DNA of 64,000 bases from Ostrinia nubilalis (GCF_963855985.1 NC_087111.1:2175001-2239000), one strand, 5' to 3'. Counted from the stretch's first letter, positions 1-11,278 are shown. Numbers and translations are program-made. Notes: generated from the sequence alone by a model not told the origin.

Positions 1-285
1 TACCAAGACGTGTTGAAGGCCGTTGTCTTTGTAGTTGGTGGAAGTATTCTACAGAAAATGTATTTTGAGATTAGGCTAGTTTGGGTTAAGTAACTAATCC
101 TAGCTTCTGCTGTTCCTATCGAGACCGATGTCATTATTTTTATTAAGGTTTTATTCGTATCCGTTCGTATTGGCCGCTGCGATACAAGGTTTCCTGCTTA
201 TTGCAGAGATCGCCAGAATAAATTGTACAATGTGACATCTTTTAAGTAATAAATACTTTTTTACTTTTACTTACTTACTTTTTTT
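1..285 (+). repeat. Possible LINE-like 3' tail with AATAAA and (TACTT)n-like end
   Basis: Non-coding sequence holding an AATAAA at about 219 and another near 249, followed by a TTTTACTTACTTAC simple-sequence run and a T tract. This is the form of a LINE 3' end, but no coding part is visible, so the assignment is tentative. A host 3' UTR entering from the left edge is the alternative. From 286 to 595 I see nothing recognisable. Confidence 0.3.
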
Positions 286-956
286 TTTAATGTGATAGGA
301 GGTTTTACCAAACGAGCAGATTTGGTAAACGAAATTATTTGTTTACTAAATTTCATACCTAATTACTTTAGAACCTGCTAAAGATAAACTCCTCTGTGCT
401 TTTAGCTTGAGCGTGAGCGTTAGCCATGGCGTCAGACATCTTTATTATTATTTTATTGAGTTGGTTTGGATTTTATAGTCGTTCGTGTAATAAAATGAAA
501 GGCTAATCAACTAAAGATTGAAGTGTGATATTTGTTTTGATTGCTGTAGTGGATAAATACATTTATGTACAGTTACCAAACATTCATAACAGATAGTTAT
601 TAGTAGTGACCGACCGAATATTCGTTTTCGTTTTCGGCCATTTTCGGCCAAAAAATGGACATTCGGCCATATTTTCGTTTTCGGCCAAAAACCAGCCGAA
701 GCTTCGGCCAAACCGAATATCAGAAATACGTGAATAAGATGGTGATGTTTATCGTTCCGATATCTTCGGGTGTGAATCTGGTGCACTCATGGTTCCAATC
801 AGACTTGAACGGACGCGATATTGTCACACTCTTTTGAAGGTGTCCAGTGAGAATTTTCCAAGTTCAAAATTGAATACAAATAAAACCAAGGAGTTTACAT
901 TAAGTTCAATTGATTCAAAATAGAGTCTAATGCGGATTTGAAATACGCCATGAGTC

Positions 957-1330
957 ACTGGTCGGGAGCCTACAGAGCGTTCGCAGTTGAGCAATAAGTA
1001 TTTGAAATGTATTGTCGAATGATCGATGAATGTAGGTATTGTCTGACACTACAACTGCAACTGCATCCCGGTCAACTACGTAACTCTATTTCAGCAAGAA
1101 GATGTCTCACCACACACGGAGAGTACCTCGATGGAGACTGAGGACTATTTCTTTTTTCAAATAAATGATCAGCAAGTACAGGGACATACCCTAGCCGCCT
1201 CGGCCACCAGATCTCACACCATGCGACTTTTTCTTGTGGGGATATCTCAAGTCAAAAGTTTACAGCAAACAATCCTTAAATAATTCAGGTTCTGTAAGAA
1301 AATATCCGTCGTGAAGTTGCAGGAAAATTA
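957..1330 (+). pseudogene. Decayed mariner-like DDE transposase relic
   Basis: Two readable islands remain. At 957 the frame gives HWSGAYRAFAVEQ and then a stop, resembling the N-terminal helix-turn-helix start of a transposase family common in insects. At 1195-1260 it gives PPDLTPCDFFLWGYLKSKVY, the conserved block around the second catalytic acidic residue. Stops and frame changes lie between, so no product is possible. It sits inside the hAT-like element at 604-1855 and was probably carried or inserted there. Confidence 0.65.
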
Positions 1331-1335
1331 TTATA

Positions 1336-1369
1336 ACCCTTACATTCGCATAGTTGCGAATGTAAGGGT
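1336..1369. repeat. Perfect 15-bp inverted repeat (hairpin)
   Basis: ACCCTTACATTCGCA (1336-1350) and its exact complement (1355-1369) are separated by TAGT. It lies just after the transposase relic and may be a terminal or foldback remnant. Confidence 0.8.
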
Positions 1370-2271
1370 CCGGCTGTGAGAGTGCCTAAGATAGTAAAAT
1401 GGGCATCATTTAAAAGACATTGCCTACAAAAAATTAAATCCGCATTTTTAAACTCCAGTTTGCATTAGTAATAAATAACAAAAAAACATTAATTTATTTG
1501 TATTCATTTTTGAAGTTGAAAAATTCCCACTGGACAGCCTTTATTTCTTCTTCACTTCCCAATATTTCAATATACACCGGAAATAATATTCTACTAAGAA
1601 TTCATGATTAATTTTTTTGTGTTTCAATGCCGGTTTTCTTTAATCAATCCTTATCAAAATCAACTGTCAAACGTCATTATGTTTTTGGTCCAAACATTAA
1701 CGGTTTTCAAAGTTTTTACATAATTTCAGATTGAAATTTGAGAGTTGAAGGTCATTTTCGTTTTCGTTTTCGTTTTCGGCCGAAAATGAGACTGCAGCCG
1801 AAGCTTCGTTTTCGTTTCCGTTTTCGGCTGGAAATCCATATTCGGTCGGACACTAGTTATTAGCATTCCCATCCCCATGTTTATGAACAAACCGGTGTAG
1901 CCTACTGCTTGTCTTGGGTACACTCATTTATAATCCCCTGTACCTGTAATAAAATGAGTATTTAGAACAGTTCCAGCGCACACATAAATATGCAATTTTC
2001 TCATACTTTCCATTAATTTCTTAACTATCATTTTCATGTCAAGCCCCATGTCAATCAAGTAAAAGCTGATCATAGCAGATTAAAAATACTTTCCTTAAGC
2101 GCTGCATAGAACATAAATGAGGAAGGAACGAATCGAATATCTCTTCCGTGAGTAAACGATATAAGGAAACTATGAGAACACTGCTCTATGCATAAAGGTG
2201 AGTGTAGACTAGAGCATTTCTATGTAACGCTTGATCGTCCTTACGAATAGTACAATACGGGTAAAATGCTA

Positions 2272-3480
2272 AGGGGGCGTCCATAAATTACGTGAGACCT
2301 TTAGGGGGGGGAGGGGGTCAACGAAAACCTCACTAAATCTCACGTGAGGAAGAGGGGGGGTCTCGGAAAATATCACGTAATTTTTCCCGCAAGAAATAGA
2401 GTAAAATTGCCAGAAAACTGGGTTATTGAAGTAAAAAAAATGTTTTTTTTTTATGATGATAATGACAATTTATTCTAAACCGTTTAATCAAATTAAACTA
2501 AAAATGCCTCCATCTGCATTTGTGAACACTAAAGATGCAGAATAAATCTCGAAATTAAGAAAATTCGAAATAAAAAAAAACGTCATCGGCATCGCAATTG
2601 CGTAAAAAATTGGCCAAGTGCGTGTCGTACCACGCGCAGTGTAGGGTTCCGTAGTTGTTTGTCGTTACCACAATATATTTCAGAAGCAAGCAATTACTTC
2701 ATCTAAAGTCACTTTTCATATTTTCTTCTAAGGAATTTTTACTGGTTAAGAAATTGTATAATACATGAGTCAAATGACTATTACTCTTAAACTAAGTAAT
2801 GTGTCTTAACCGTTTTTTTTCAAAATTTTATTTTACTATTTTGTCGGCGTGATTAATATACATATACCTTCACAAAATTACAGCTCCCCAGTGCCAATAG
2901 TTTCCAAGCGAAACCTCGGACGGACAGACAGAGACAGATCGAAACTATAAGGTTTCCTTGTCAGGACTACGGAACCCCAAAAAATGACATTACATACGTA
3001 TGAAAATATTATGTATTCGTAGTTAAGTAACCAATAGTAAAATTTGACAGATGTCAAATGACAGTGGTTAAATAACAGAAAAAAAATATTTTTATAACAA
3101 TGTTTAACTTGACTTTTTTTTACTATTAGTTTACATTTTATTAATATTTAACCATTAGTAGCAAAATTTAACAATTAGTTATTTTAACTATGAATCAAAA
3201 AACTGGTCCTAGGTTGAAGCAATTGCTTGTCTTACTAAACGACGGGAAGCTACGGAACCCTGTACTGCGCGGTGGAATCACACTGGGTTACTTATTTTTT
3301 CATTTAATCTAATAGACTCGAAGCATAGGCATTGCAAAATAGGCATTTTATTAAATATCACGTGAGATTAGGGGGGTGGGGGAGGGGGTCAGGCACAATC
3401 TCACCAAATCTCACCAAGGGGGGCGGGGGGGGGGTTGAAAAATGGCCAAAATTGTCTCACGTAATTTATGGACGCCCCCT
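2272..3480. mobile_element. DNA element with AGGGGGCGTCC terminal inverted repeats
   Basis: The ends AGGGGGCGTCCATAAATTAC and GTAATTTATGGACGCCCCCT are exact complements. G-rich subterminal motifs and short TCACGTGAG motifs occur at both ends. There is no coding sequence; a further inverted-repeat element lies inside. The superfamily is not assigned. Confidence 0.75.
2608..3292. mobile_element. Nested MITE with TTGGCCAAGTGCGTG / GGGTTCCGTAG ends
   Basis: The left end reads TTGGCCAAGTGCGTGTCG, then GCGCAGTGTAGGGTTCCGTA; the right end carries the diverged complement (CTACGGAACCCTGTACTGCG at 3250-3270). An internal CTACGGAACCCC at about 2969 and a GGACAGACAGA run near 2922 belong to the same lepidopteran repeat type. 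Non-coding. Confidence 0.6.
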
Positions 3481-3504
3481 AATGTACATTTGATTCGTGA
3501 AAGG

Positions 3505-3765
3505 GTCATCAACAGCCCTTCACAGTCTACTGCTGGACTATGAGCCTCCTCCACTTTAGTGGAGGGTTTTGCCATAATCCCCACGCTTGGCAGGCGGGTT
3601 GGAGATCGCAGTTTAAAGATTGATGTTTTTCAGAGAGCGCTGCTGCCCGTTCTCTGTTTGATGTGTAGTCCCTAAATCGCCTCTTACGACACCCGCGGGA
3701 AGAGTAGGGGTTGGTGACAAATGTATTCTACTCTGCCATCACCACACGGCTTAGAAAGGGTAAAC
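3505..3765 (+). repeat. LINE/SINE-like dispersed 3' fragment
   Basis: Contains AGTCTACTGCTGGACTATGA and a short hairpin, CCTCCACTTTAGTGGAGG at 3547-3564. It ends in TGCCATCACCACACGGC. It resembles non-LTR 3' UTR sequence seen widely in Lepidoptera. The following 3770-3910 is GC-richer with no recognised content. Confidence 0.35.
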
Positions 3766-4065
3766 ATTTGCAACCCGATCGAGCTAACTGCGCACCTCGC
3801 TGGATTTCGACTCCCTCGCACTCACCCTCACACCTCCCCGCGTTCGCCCCGTCCGTACCAGTGTCAATTTGTGACGTCACGATTGGCAGGTGCGCTGTTA
3901 ACTTGAAGGGGTTGCAATGTAACGTTCTTGCTTATTAGCAAGACTATTGTACAATACGGGTAAACTGTACGACGACGTTCGGTTCGTGACAAGGTAAACA
4001 CTAAAACGTATCATAAAGGGGCTCGTTGTTCTGTTACAAGTAGGTGCTCTAGTCTACACTCACCT

Positions 4066-4955
4066 CAATACTTTTCATCTATTAAGCTATTAGATATGCC
4101 AGTCTCATTTGGTTATAACTACGCACCGTGTCGTGAACTTTTAATTGCGTATTTAGATTATTCAGACGAGTAAAGTGAATTTATTCTTGGAATATTTTCT
4201 GTTTTTGCCTCCTTTGTTATAAAAGGCTAGCTTCAAAAACACTTTGCTTACTTATGGCTTTCGATTTGTTTTAAAAGGTTAGGTTAGGATGGGTTAGAAT
4301 TTGCCAAATAAAAAGGGTAAACTGCCAGTCATTTGACACTTAAGAAATTTATTGGACAGTTATTTACTGAATTAAAAATAGCATTTCTATTTCAACAACT
4401 GAGAGATTCCGACTGATGGAGATAAAAGGGCGTTTTTTGAAGGAATATTCATTGTATTTGAAGAAATATTCATTTTAAGAAAAATCAAGGGTTGTTTTGT
4501 CCAATGACTGGCAGCGTCCAATGACTGTCGGTTTACCCTACTCAAAAGTCGAAACTTCTTACATAAATCTACAAAATCCCAAATATTGCTAAATATCCCA
4601 AATATTGCTAAATAACAAAAAATAACATAGTCTGACAATAATTTTAAATTGTTACGCTAACGCCAGTGGTAGTTTTTACATTTCAGATGTATTGTATTGT
4701 ATTGAATTTTGTTAGAGATCAGCTTTTTTATCAAATGCGTCTATTTCTTGCGAGCGCTCTCGATCTTAAGTAATTTCTTCCGAATTGAGGTTAGGGAACC
4801 AGGTATCAGCAGTTTTTATTCCATTGTTAGTAAACATTCGTCGGTTGGGTTACAAAACAACGGTTATGCTCTATTTATCGTCAGATGGGTATCGTTGATC
4901 ACTCGTTAAATGATCTCTGTTTGAAGACTATTATCTTCTTTGATGGGATTTATTT
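4066..4955. other. No recognised feature
   Basis: AT-rich intergenic DNA. The only motif of note is GGTTAGGTTAGG at about 4276-4290, too short to be telomeric. Open frames here are short, lack start context and splice continuity, and show no family resemblance. Confidence 0.5.
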
Positions 4956-5046
4956 ATAATTATTATCCAAATTGTGTTAAATTACTATGTTTGAACCAAA
5001 TAAACAATTTTTCTTTCTTTCTTCTTCTTTCTTTCTGTTTTTCAGT
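4956..5046 (+). repeat. LINE-type 3' tail ending in (TTTC)n
   Basis: Sequence ending in AAATAAACAATTTTTC followed by a TTTC/TTCTTC microsatellite at about 5010-5036. This polyadenylation-signal-plus-microsatellite form is typical of insect non-LTR 3' ends. No coding part is present. Confidence 0.45.
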
Positions 5047-5387
5047 CTACTAAATTGATTCAGAAACTGAATTTATTGGTATGATTTGAATTTATTGAAG
5101 AAACTGATTGTGCTCTTATTAAGAGACTTAATAAGCATAGCCAGTGTTTATCACTCACACACACGACATTGAATTATTTAAACTAACCATTGTCTCTATA
5201 GTTTTAATTGGGTAGCTTTTGTTTATTATATGGTTTGTCTTTTAAAGAATGTCGTGCGGTCTCTGTCATCAGTTTTACTAGAAGAACTTTCAATAGCAAT
5301 ATAAAAACTCGTAAAACTTATTTTATTTTTACAATTAAGCTTTTAAAAAGCAGTACACGTCCCATTATTATCCCTACCACTGCTTCT

Positions 5388-5450
5388 TGACAAAAAAAGG
5401 GCCAGTGCTGAGAAGAAGCGCTGCGCAAAAAACTCAGTCGTTGTATTAGC
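5388..5450 (-). repeat. Antisense fragment of the GCACTGGCCC 3'-tail family
   Basis: GGGCCAGTGCTGAGAAGAAG at 5400-5419 is the complement of the CTTCTTCTCAGCACTGGCCC start of the tail repeats at 20690, 43785 and 46515. Only the 5' part of the tail is retained. Confidence 0.6.
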
Positions 5451-5689
5451 TCGATTTATTAGTAAAAATTCAAAGCCGTCCTCCATGCCACGGGTACCAT
5501 AACCATAAGTCTATGGTAATGCCGTGGGCAGCCATGCCTACCGTACCATGTCGGGGAGTCCATGGATGTCCGTTAGGGCGATCACTGTCAAGGTTGGTTT
5601 GGCTATTTGGGTTACGGACAATATGTCGTCAAATTACTGGTCATTATCTGAATTAGTGTTCGAATTTTGGAGAGCCATGTTTTGGCCAA

Positions 5690-5945
5690 AGTTTGTTGGT
5701 TATTATCTAAATTATAGGTCGCTTAATTCAGTCAGTGCATGAGGTATGGGAGCGGCACGGGAGGGTGTTTTTGTAACGTCAAACGTCAGTGCGACTTCAG
5801 ATTATATTCAGATTTTTAAGCTCTCTCACGTCATAATAATATGTCAATGTCGCCTCGTGCCGTTCCCGTACTTCATGCACTGATTGAGTTAAGCGCTAGA
5901 TCTAATTTCTGAGAATCCTGTTTGACCAAAGTTTGTTCTCAATTG
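5690..5945. mobile_element. Foldback MITE with long imperfect arms
   Basis: The core ends CAGTGCATGAGGTATGGGAG (5733) and CCCGTACTTCATGCACTG (to 5882) are complementary. Pairing continues outward for another 40-60 bp (GCTTAATTCA / TGAGTTAAGC and the CCAAAGTTTGTT motifs). The whole block could fold as one hairpin centred near 5807. Non-coding. Confidence 0.65.
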
Positions 5946-6317
5946 CAACACAAAATATAAAGAGTGATTGCTTAGTTTAGTTATTGGAGTGCTTTACTGT
6001 TTAGCTAACATGACAGTAAAATTGACGACACATTAAATTCGTCAGATATTGTTAATTTGACGTTTTCTCAATGTTGCACTAACTTACAACCACAACAACT
6101 TACATTACGTTTAAGTATAACATATTTAGCGGAAAATAACAAACTACTTTAAAAGTAGTTTAACGTGTAAATGGGCAGTGAGACAATATGCGGATGACAT
6201 AATTGTGTCAATGCAATTGCAGCGAATTTTGTAAGAAAAATCGCAACGTTTATTACATCATACATGCTTCAGTTAAGTTGGACCACAGTGTAACATTTTA
6301 TAGTGTTATAATATTAA

Positions 6318-6421
6318 AGGTTCGGCCAAACCAACGCGTGCAGCCTACGTGCACGATGGCGATCAGTAGAAATCAGTAGGATTTCGCACTCAAGCTACAC
6401 GCGTTGGTTTGGCTGAACCCT
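6318..6421. mobile_element. Short palindromic MITE (Harbinger-like)
   Basis: The arms AGGTTCGGCCAAACCAACGC and GCGTTGGTTTGGCTGAACCC pair across a 40-bp centre. TAA precedes and follows the element, as in the TWA target duplications of PIF/Harbinger elements. Confidence 0.65.
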
Positions 6422-6528
6422 AAGTTAATAGCGCAGGACCGGTTGTTGTGGAAATCTGTTGGGGGAGACCTTTGTCCAGCAGTGGACGGCATTTGGTTGA
6501 AACCAAGATAGTGATGGAATATTATCAT

Positions 6529-6755
6529 AGTAGGCAGTGGGCGGGGCACATAGCTCGTAGAGACGATGGCCGTTGGGGCAGAAAGTTATCGAGTGGCGAC
6601 CACGGGCTGGAAGACGTAGCGTGGGCAGGCCTCCTACTAGGTGGACCGACGATCTGGTAAAGGTCGCGGGAAGAGCCTGGATGCGGGCAGCGCAGGACCG
6701 TGCATTGTGGAAAACCTTGGAGGAGGCCTTTGTCCAGCAGTGGACGTCATTTGGC
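6529..6755 (+). pseudogene. RTE reverse transcriptase C-terminus, frameshifted
   Basis: The protein frame gives QWAGHIARRDDGRWG and, after a one-base shift near 6580, VGRPPTRWTDDLVKVAGRAW followed by WKTLEEAFVQQWTSFG. This is the conserved C-terminal region after the reverse transcriptase domain of lepidopteran RTE endonuclease/reverse transcriptase proteins. Only about 75 residues remain of a protein normally near 1000 residues, so it is a 5'-truncated dead copy. Confidence 0.85.
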
Positions 6756-6908
6756 AGACGTCACGAACGAACGATTATACATAGAGCTAGAGATGAAGGC
6801 ATTGAAAGGCAGCCTAAGAAAATTAATTTTAACGTTATATTCGCTGGAAAAACCTGGATGCGGGAAACGCAGGACCGGTCGTTATGGAAATCCTTGGGGA
6901 GGCCTTTT

Positions 6909-7004
6909 TTATCCACAACGAGGAAGCTCTTGACCTGTATCTTACCTGATGGTAAGTGATGATCAGGGCGAAGGTGGAAGCGAGCTTCACCCGGAATCCT
7001 CAAT
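6909..7004 (+). repeat. LINE fragment inserted in an RTE copy
   Basis: TTATCCACAACGAGGAAGCT followed by a CTTACCTGATGGTAAGTGAT segment. The same phrase recurs at 9540 and, with a diverged right part, at 57030. Its insertion separates the two halves of an RTE-A end. Confidence 0.55.
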
Positions 7005-7060
7005 CACGGATGAACTTTGTCCAGCCTTGGACATCATTTGGCAGAAACGAACGAACTATG

Positions 7061-9534
7061 CGTTTTGATTTCCACATTCGGCCCGTAACTCAGGAAAACA
7101 TCCTTTATTTTGATGATACCCGCAGAATCCCATCCTATCATAATAGAGGAAGCCAGTGCCACTCAAACGCTCTCAGGCGCAATTTTATAGGCAATGAAAT
7201 GCTGCTTTCTAACATAGTATGTGGTAGCAAGTGTTTCAACATGAATTAAACATACCGATCGTGCGTATGGCGAGAAATCGTATGTGCCATGGTTTCGCAT
7301 TTCTATTATGAATTTTTATTGGTGTTCATCATTCAACACGATGGTTTGCTGATTTAGTTTCGATAGCTTTCGTTTTAAAAAGTTCTGATTTCATATTTGT
7401 CCAAAATTATTTGAATGTTCTCGAAAGGAATATGGCGGAAGCAGTAAATTTTGCTAACCGCTAACGATTTTAGTTTGGCGGTTTTAAATTCCATAATTAA
7501 TCAATAATAAATAAGCCCTTGGTTAAAATAGATAGAACACACTACTAAACACACGGCACAATTTTGGCGTCTTATCGCTATAGCATTAATAACGTTAGGT
7601 TTTAAAACCCATCTTTGATGTCGATCCTACAGCTGATGTACTCGTAGTATTGTCCTGTCAATTTTGTCTCGATTGCATTTAGATTTTAGACAGAGGTCAC
7701 ATCTTCAATGTCTAGTTTCACAAGTCCATTTGATGTTCGTGTATTTCAAAATCGACAAAACGATGTCCATTAAAACTAATGGATTTACTTTGAAGCCAGC
7801 AATATCCATCAAATGAAAATGTATTGTGAAGAATTTACTATAACATTCTAACAATGGTAGTTGAGCAATCTTTCCCCATAGCTTTCTTTATAAAGTTATT
7901 TTAATACTGTAATAAATTTCCAATGTCACACCGAACGTTTGTCACATCGTCTACGCATAATGGATTCAGCATTGACCTTCCGAATTCTTTGAAAGCAAAC
8001 CGGATTTTCTTATGAATGGATGAGCTTGATGATGTAATTTTTAAACGGTTTTATTTGGCTTGTTAAGAGTTGTATATTTATTTATAGTGTAGTAGCAGTT
8101 AGTTAGATATTTATATTGTTGCGAACATCATATTGCAAGCTTTGAGAACGGTCTTGTGCCACATATTTTGACTAAGGTGTAGGTAGAGTTTGTTTAGAGT
8201 TAGTAGCTTGGCTCTACATGAGATCTGATAACCTTTTCACAATGCCAGTCTATGGTCTCGTCTTGGCAACATTTTACATGATAATATTTTGGTTGGATTA
8301 CCCTTTTTTTCTGGAAACTTGACTAGCTTTGTTGGGCCTTTGTTCATAAGTCTTTTAAAAAAAAGAGATAAATCGCATTTCGTCCACAGAAGTGATGAGC
8401 TGTCGCCACTGCCCGTTGAAGGAATCCTGAACACTAGAGGAATTTTCCTGCGTACTGTTCTTGCTTGTTTGCCCATTGACATCCTCAACTCAAGACTAAT
8501 TCTTCTTTTTTCTCGTTTAAAAGACCCATACCTATGCTTTCTCTAAAAGACGCCTATGTTAAGCCCAAAATCTTAACTAGGAATTGCTGCTTGGTTATTT
8601 TGTTACATAACTGCAATTTTATAAGTAAGCGGTCAGTATAATCAAGCCTTTTTAGATAACCATGAGTCAGAAATACTCAGAATATCTGGCACGTGATTTA
8701 AACGTACTTCATAGAAGTGGAAAATAAATAATAGCTTTCTTGTATTTGCAATTCGCCTGCATGCAATTTGTCGAACAGTACGAGTAAATTAACTATGATT
8801 TAATCACGCATAATTCTTTCTATCTGTCACGATTCTCCAGTAGATCCTCTATTGCTTATTCATTAAATCACGTGCACCAACGATCACTGTACCCAATCAA
8901 TTTCAAATCATATTACGCCGAGTTAAGACTCACATCAGCAATGTAATTTCTAAACGAGTCAGTATATCAGGTCAATAATACCAGTTCCCGTGCGTGCGCA
9001 TAATCTCGTCACAGTTAGTTGCGAAGAAAATTGCGCTTTTTTCGTTTTGGATAAGGTGGAATTTTGCGTAATTATCTTTTTGTTAGATCGATTTGTCGTT
9101 TTGACTGTTTTGAAGTTATAGAGACTGATATCACTTTCGCCAGTGAATTATTTATGTCTCAGCAGTTGACTTTGTCGTCACAATTAGTCACGGCTGAATT
9201 GATTTTCATAATGTATTATTTTAACATTGTATTAATGGTTTTTGTTATTAAATTTTTAACCACGTTATTTTATTGCGCAGTGGACCCTGAGATTATGAGT
9301 TTATTGACTCTTCATCAGATGATGGATTAATAATGAAGTTAAAAGGTCCATTCTAAAGATTGAATAGTCAATTGTGCCTCTGCTAATACGAAACTGCCCA
9401 GTGGATTTGGGTTTTTATCTTTAAAACCATTTTCTAGCCTCTTAGTATAGTAGTGGGAAATGGCAAAGGAGAGGCCTGATCCAGTAATGGATTGAATGCA
9501 AAAGTAGGCTAATTGATAAATCTTCTAGTGGTAT
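7061..9534. other. 2.5 kb with no recognised feature
   Basis: AT-rich non-coding sequence. The longest open frames (both strands near 8240-8546 and plus strand 9064-9330) begin at non-ATG codons or lack splice partners, and their translations resemble no family. I found no inverted-repeat ends with target duplications here. Confidence 0.5.
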
Positions 9535-9600
9535 TTTTTTTATCCACAACGAGGAAGCTCTTGACCTGTATCTCACCTGATAGTAAGTCAGGTTAAATAT
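9535..9600 (+). repeat. LINE fragment (TTATCCACAACGAGG type)
   Basis: Same phrase as at 6909 (TTATCCACAACGAGGAAGCT, then CTGTATCTCACCTGATAGTA). It is short and non-coding. Confidence 0.5.
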
Positions 9601-9749
9601 CAGATCAGGCTATGATTTCTGGCTATACAGGAGTTGTAGTGATGGGAATAAGAGGTGGGATTAGTCCCGTAGTAGACATGCCTAGATAGAGGTTCAAATT
9701 CGCAGCCTTTTAACAAAACGAGTTACAAAAAAGTCGGATTCTAAGACGA

Positions 9750-9885
9750 TCTCATAAAGGTAGCAGGAAGGCGCTGGATGCAGGCCGCTATCAACCGGGC
9801 AATATGGAAATTATTGGGGGAGGCCTATGTTCTAGTGGACGTCCTGTTGTGGCTGAAATGATGAATATGATGATGATGAACTTTT
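9750..9885 (+). mobile_element. RTE-clade LINE 3' fragment (subfamily B)
   Basis: Reads CTCATAAAGGTAGCAGGAAG, then GGGGGAGGCCTATGTT, ending in GGCTGAAATGATGAATATGATG. The degenerate (GAT)n end marks the 3' terminus. The codons correspond to the VKVAG(R/K)RW...GEAYVQQW tail seen intact at 62343. Confidence 0.8.
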
Positions 9886-9934
9886 TCTAAAGAGGCTGCT
9901 TGAGTCTGACTTGTTCGGGCACAAGTAAGCTAAC

Positions 9935-10140
9935 TAAGAGTGTTCGAAGTTCGAGTGTCGAACTCCTCCTATGTTCTACTGATTAATTTCGTTGCGGGTC
10001 CAATGACAGCTTAACTTTCCCCCGGAACAAACTTGACCTTCATTGGTTGGGTTTTTATGGCGGTCAAGCTGTAGATCCTGGCTACACAGGAGTTGCAGTG
10101 GTGGGAACGAGAGATAGGAATAGTCCCGTGTAACTAAGAA
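9935..10140 (+). repeat. Dispersed repeat family R, copy 1
   Basis: About 200 bp shared with 11815-12000: TCGAACTCCTCCTATGTTCT, TTTCGTTGCGGGTCCAATGA, GGAGTTGCAGTGGTGGGAA and ATAGTCCCGTGT. A partial copy of its 3' part lies at 9610-9665 and an antisense piece at 23745-23885. No coding frame or ends were recognised; it may be part of a LINE 3' region. Confidence 0.65.
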
Positions 10141-11052
10141 TATTATGGCCCCCGTAAAATTTCAATCGCTGGTTCAGTAACCTTAGCCAGATTTCCAATC
10201 ACTGCAGCTAATTGATTTCGTTAATGATTGCTTTCAATTTATTAATTACATTATTGTCACTTTCTTTAGCTTGCAATATAACGGTGGTATTAAGCAATCA
10301 GTTGAGCTTAAATTTAACCAATAGTTAGTAGTTATAAGTATAGATACTCACGATAGTTGCCGATCTTTCATTATTTTACAAACAAGTATAAGTATTGCAA
10401 TTATACACACACAATCAATCAAAATGGTACCTGTATTAATCGTTTCTAAAAATACAATATTGGATGGTTTAGAGTTATTGCTTTTTCATTTAATTAATTG
10501 TTTATTAATTTTAGGCGCCATTACAGGGAAAATAATTTATATCGTTAAACTGGCATAAAATATGTGCAAAATATGATGATATTTGGTAAATTCCTACAGA
10601 CCAAGTATTGAAACACTCATGGACGACAATTCGTTGGGCCAGCCTATAGCAGTAATTTTGGAGTATTTTATAGCATTATGAGAGATTTTTCTTTACCAAT
10701 AATAATATTGGATTCAGACAATGATTGAGATTAAAAATGGTTCTCTTATGACCTCTAGACTTTTTGTAGTTTGATCTTGGATTTCTAAAGTCAAAATCAA
10801 TGTAACAATTAGATAATATCCCAACTTTTACATAATCACGTTTAATTGTTCCAGATTTTTCGCGCGCCGTGAGAACAAAGAAAACTGTTATGTTGAGACC
10901 AACAATGATGGCCGCGAACAGTCTCCCACCGGCTGAATAGATAGAAAACCAAGCAAAAAGTGACCAATTAACCCGTTCAAAGACAATGTGACATAACGCC
11001 ATCTTGCGGTTAACGTTTGAACTTGATTGTAAGTGAAAGTGCTTCGGGCAAG
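10141..11052 (+). promoter_or_regulatory. Upstream region of the tetraspan gene, no defined promoter
   Basis: Just over 900 bp of AT-rich DNA between repeat family R and the start codon. I see no convincing TATA box or initiator. The 5' UTR could start anywhere here or be spliced from further upstream. The last 100 bp are slightly GC-richer. Confidence 0.3.
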
Positions 11053-11278
11053 ATGAAGTTGAATCTGTTTAGGCGGTCTATGATCTTCGCTACGTTCTTC
11101 GGGGCGTGTCTTTGTATCGCGTTGATAGTGGCGTCGTTGGGGACGACGCATTGGATAGATGCGCGGGCGCGGCGGACTTCAAACCCTCTGGAATCGGAGG
11201 GCAGAATCAGCTTTGGACTCTTTGAGGGCCACAAAGAGCTCAATTTTGGATACGGGTGGAGGAACCATGACTTCAGCG
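11053..11278 (+). CDS. Clarin/claudin-type four-transmembrane protein, exon 1 of 4
   Basis: First coding exon of the only convincing host gene. The four exons join in phase to 666 nt, or 221 residues, close to the length of clarins. Exon 1 encodes residues 1-75 plus one base: a basic start (MKLNLFRRS), membrane segment 1 at about residues 9-29, then an extracellular stretch with GTTHWIDARARR and GRISFGLFEGHKELN. The small loop with a conserved tryptophan and an ISFGLF motif, plus four membrane segments, suggests a plasma-membrane tetraspan of the clarin family; vertebrate clarins act in sensory cells, but the insect role is inferred only from resemblance. The start is the first ATG in good context (GGCAAGATGA); an upstream in-frame extension has no ATG. 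The donor is GCG|GTAAGT at 11279, phase 1. A claudin or another tetraspan is the alternative. Confidence 0.8.

Larger units (their letters stand above)
604..1855. mobile_element. hAT-like DNA element with 8-bp target duplication
   Basis: The ends are inverted: TAGTGACCGACCGAATAT on the left and ATATTCGGTCGGACACTA on the right. The 8-bp direct repeat GTTATTAG flanks it at 596-603 and 1856-1863, as expected for hAT insertion. Both subterminal regions are rich in short TTTTCGGCC motifs in inverted orientation, typical of transposase-binding arrays. The interior carries a transposase relic of a different family, so the element is a composite. Confidence 0.8.
2196..4065. mobile_element. Outer inverted-repeat element containing two nested insertions
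   Basis: The left end AGGTGAGTGTAGACTAGAGC is matched by its complement at about 4045-4065, with more diverged matching inward (TGTAAC / GTTACA). The direct phrase GTACAATACGGGTAAA occurs near both ends (about 2251 and 3950). The interior is occupied by the elements at 2272-3480 and 2608-3292 and by a LINE/SINE-like fragment. No clear target duplication was found, so this is called from the arms only. Confidence 0.6.
6430..7060 (+). mobile_element. Cluster of RTE-clade LINE 3' fragments (subfamily A), nested
   Basis: At least three partial copies of the same 3' end lie head to tail, each with a form of CTTTGTCCAGCAGTGGACG (about 6470, 6730 and, broken, 6905/7015). The last is split by another LINE fragment at about 6909-7004: the GGCCTTT left of it and TTGTCCAGC right of it belong together. 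This subfamily lacks the GAT-repeat tail of subfamily B. Confidence 0.75.

Noticed and set aside
3711..3938. 75-codon plus-strand frame rich in proline and serine
   Set aside because: Lies in a repeat fragment inside a nested MITE; a second overlapping frame is equally open, as expected for GC-richer non-coding DNA.
4270..4295. GGTTAGGTTAGG and, at 38505-38520, AACCTAACCTAACC, resembling the insect telomere repeat TTAGG
   Set aside because: Only two to three units each and the phase is GGTTA without a longer array; common interspersed motif, not a telomere.
8237..8546. Overlapping frames of 83-85 codons on both strands
   Set aside because: Mutually complementary, no family resemblance, no splice or promoter context.
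9535..10140. Considering repeat family R as exons of a gene upstream of the tetraspan gene
   Set aside because: The same sequence recurs in intron 1 and antisense at 23745, and it has no consistent open frame.
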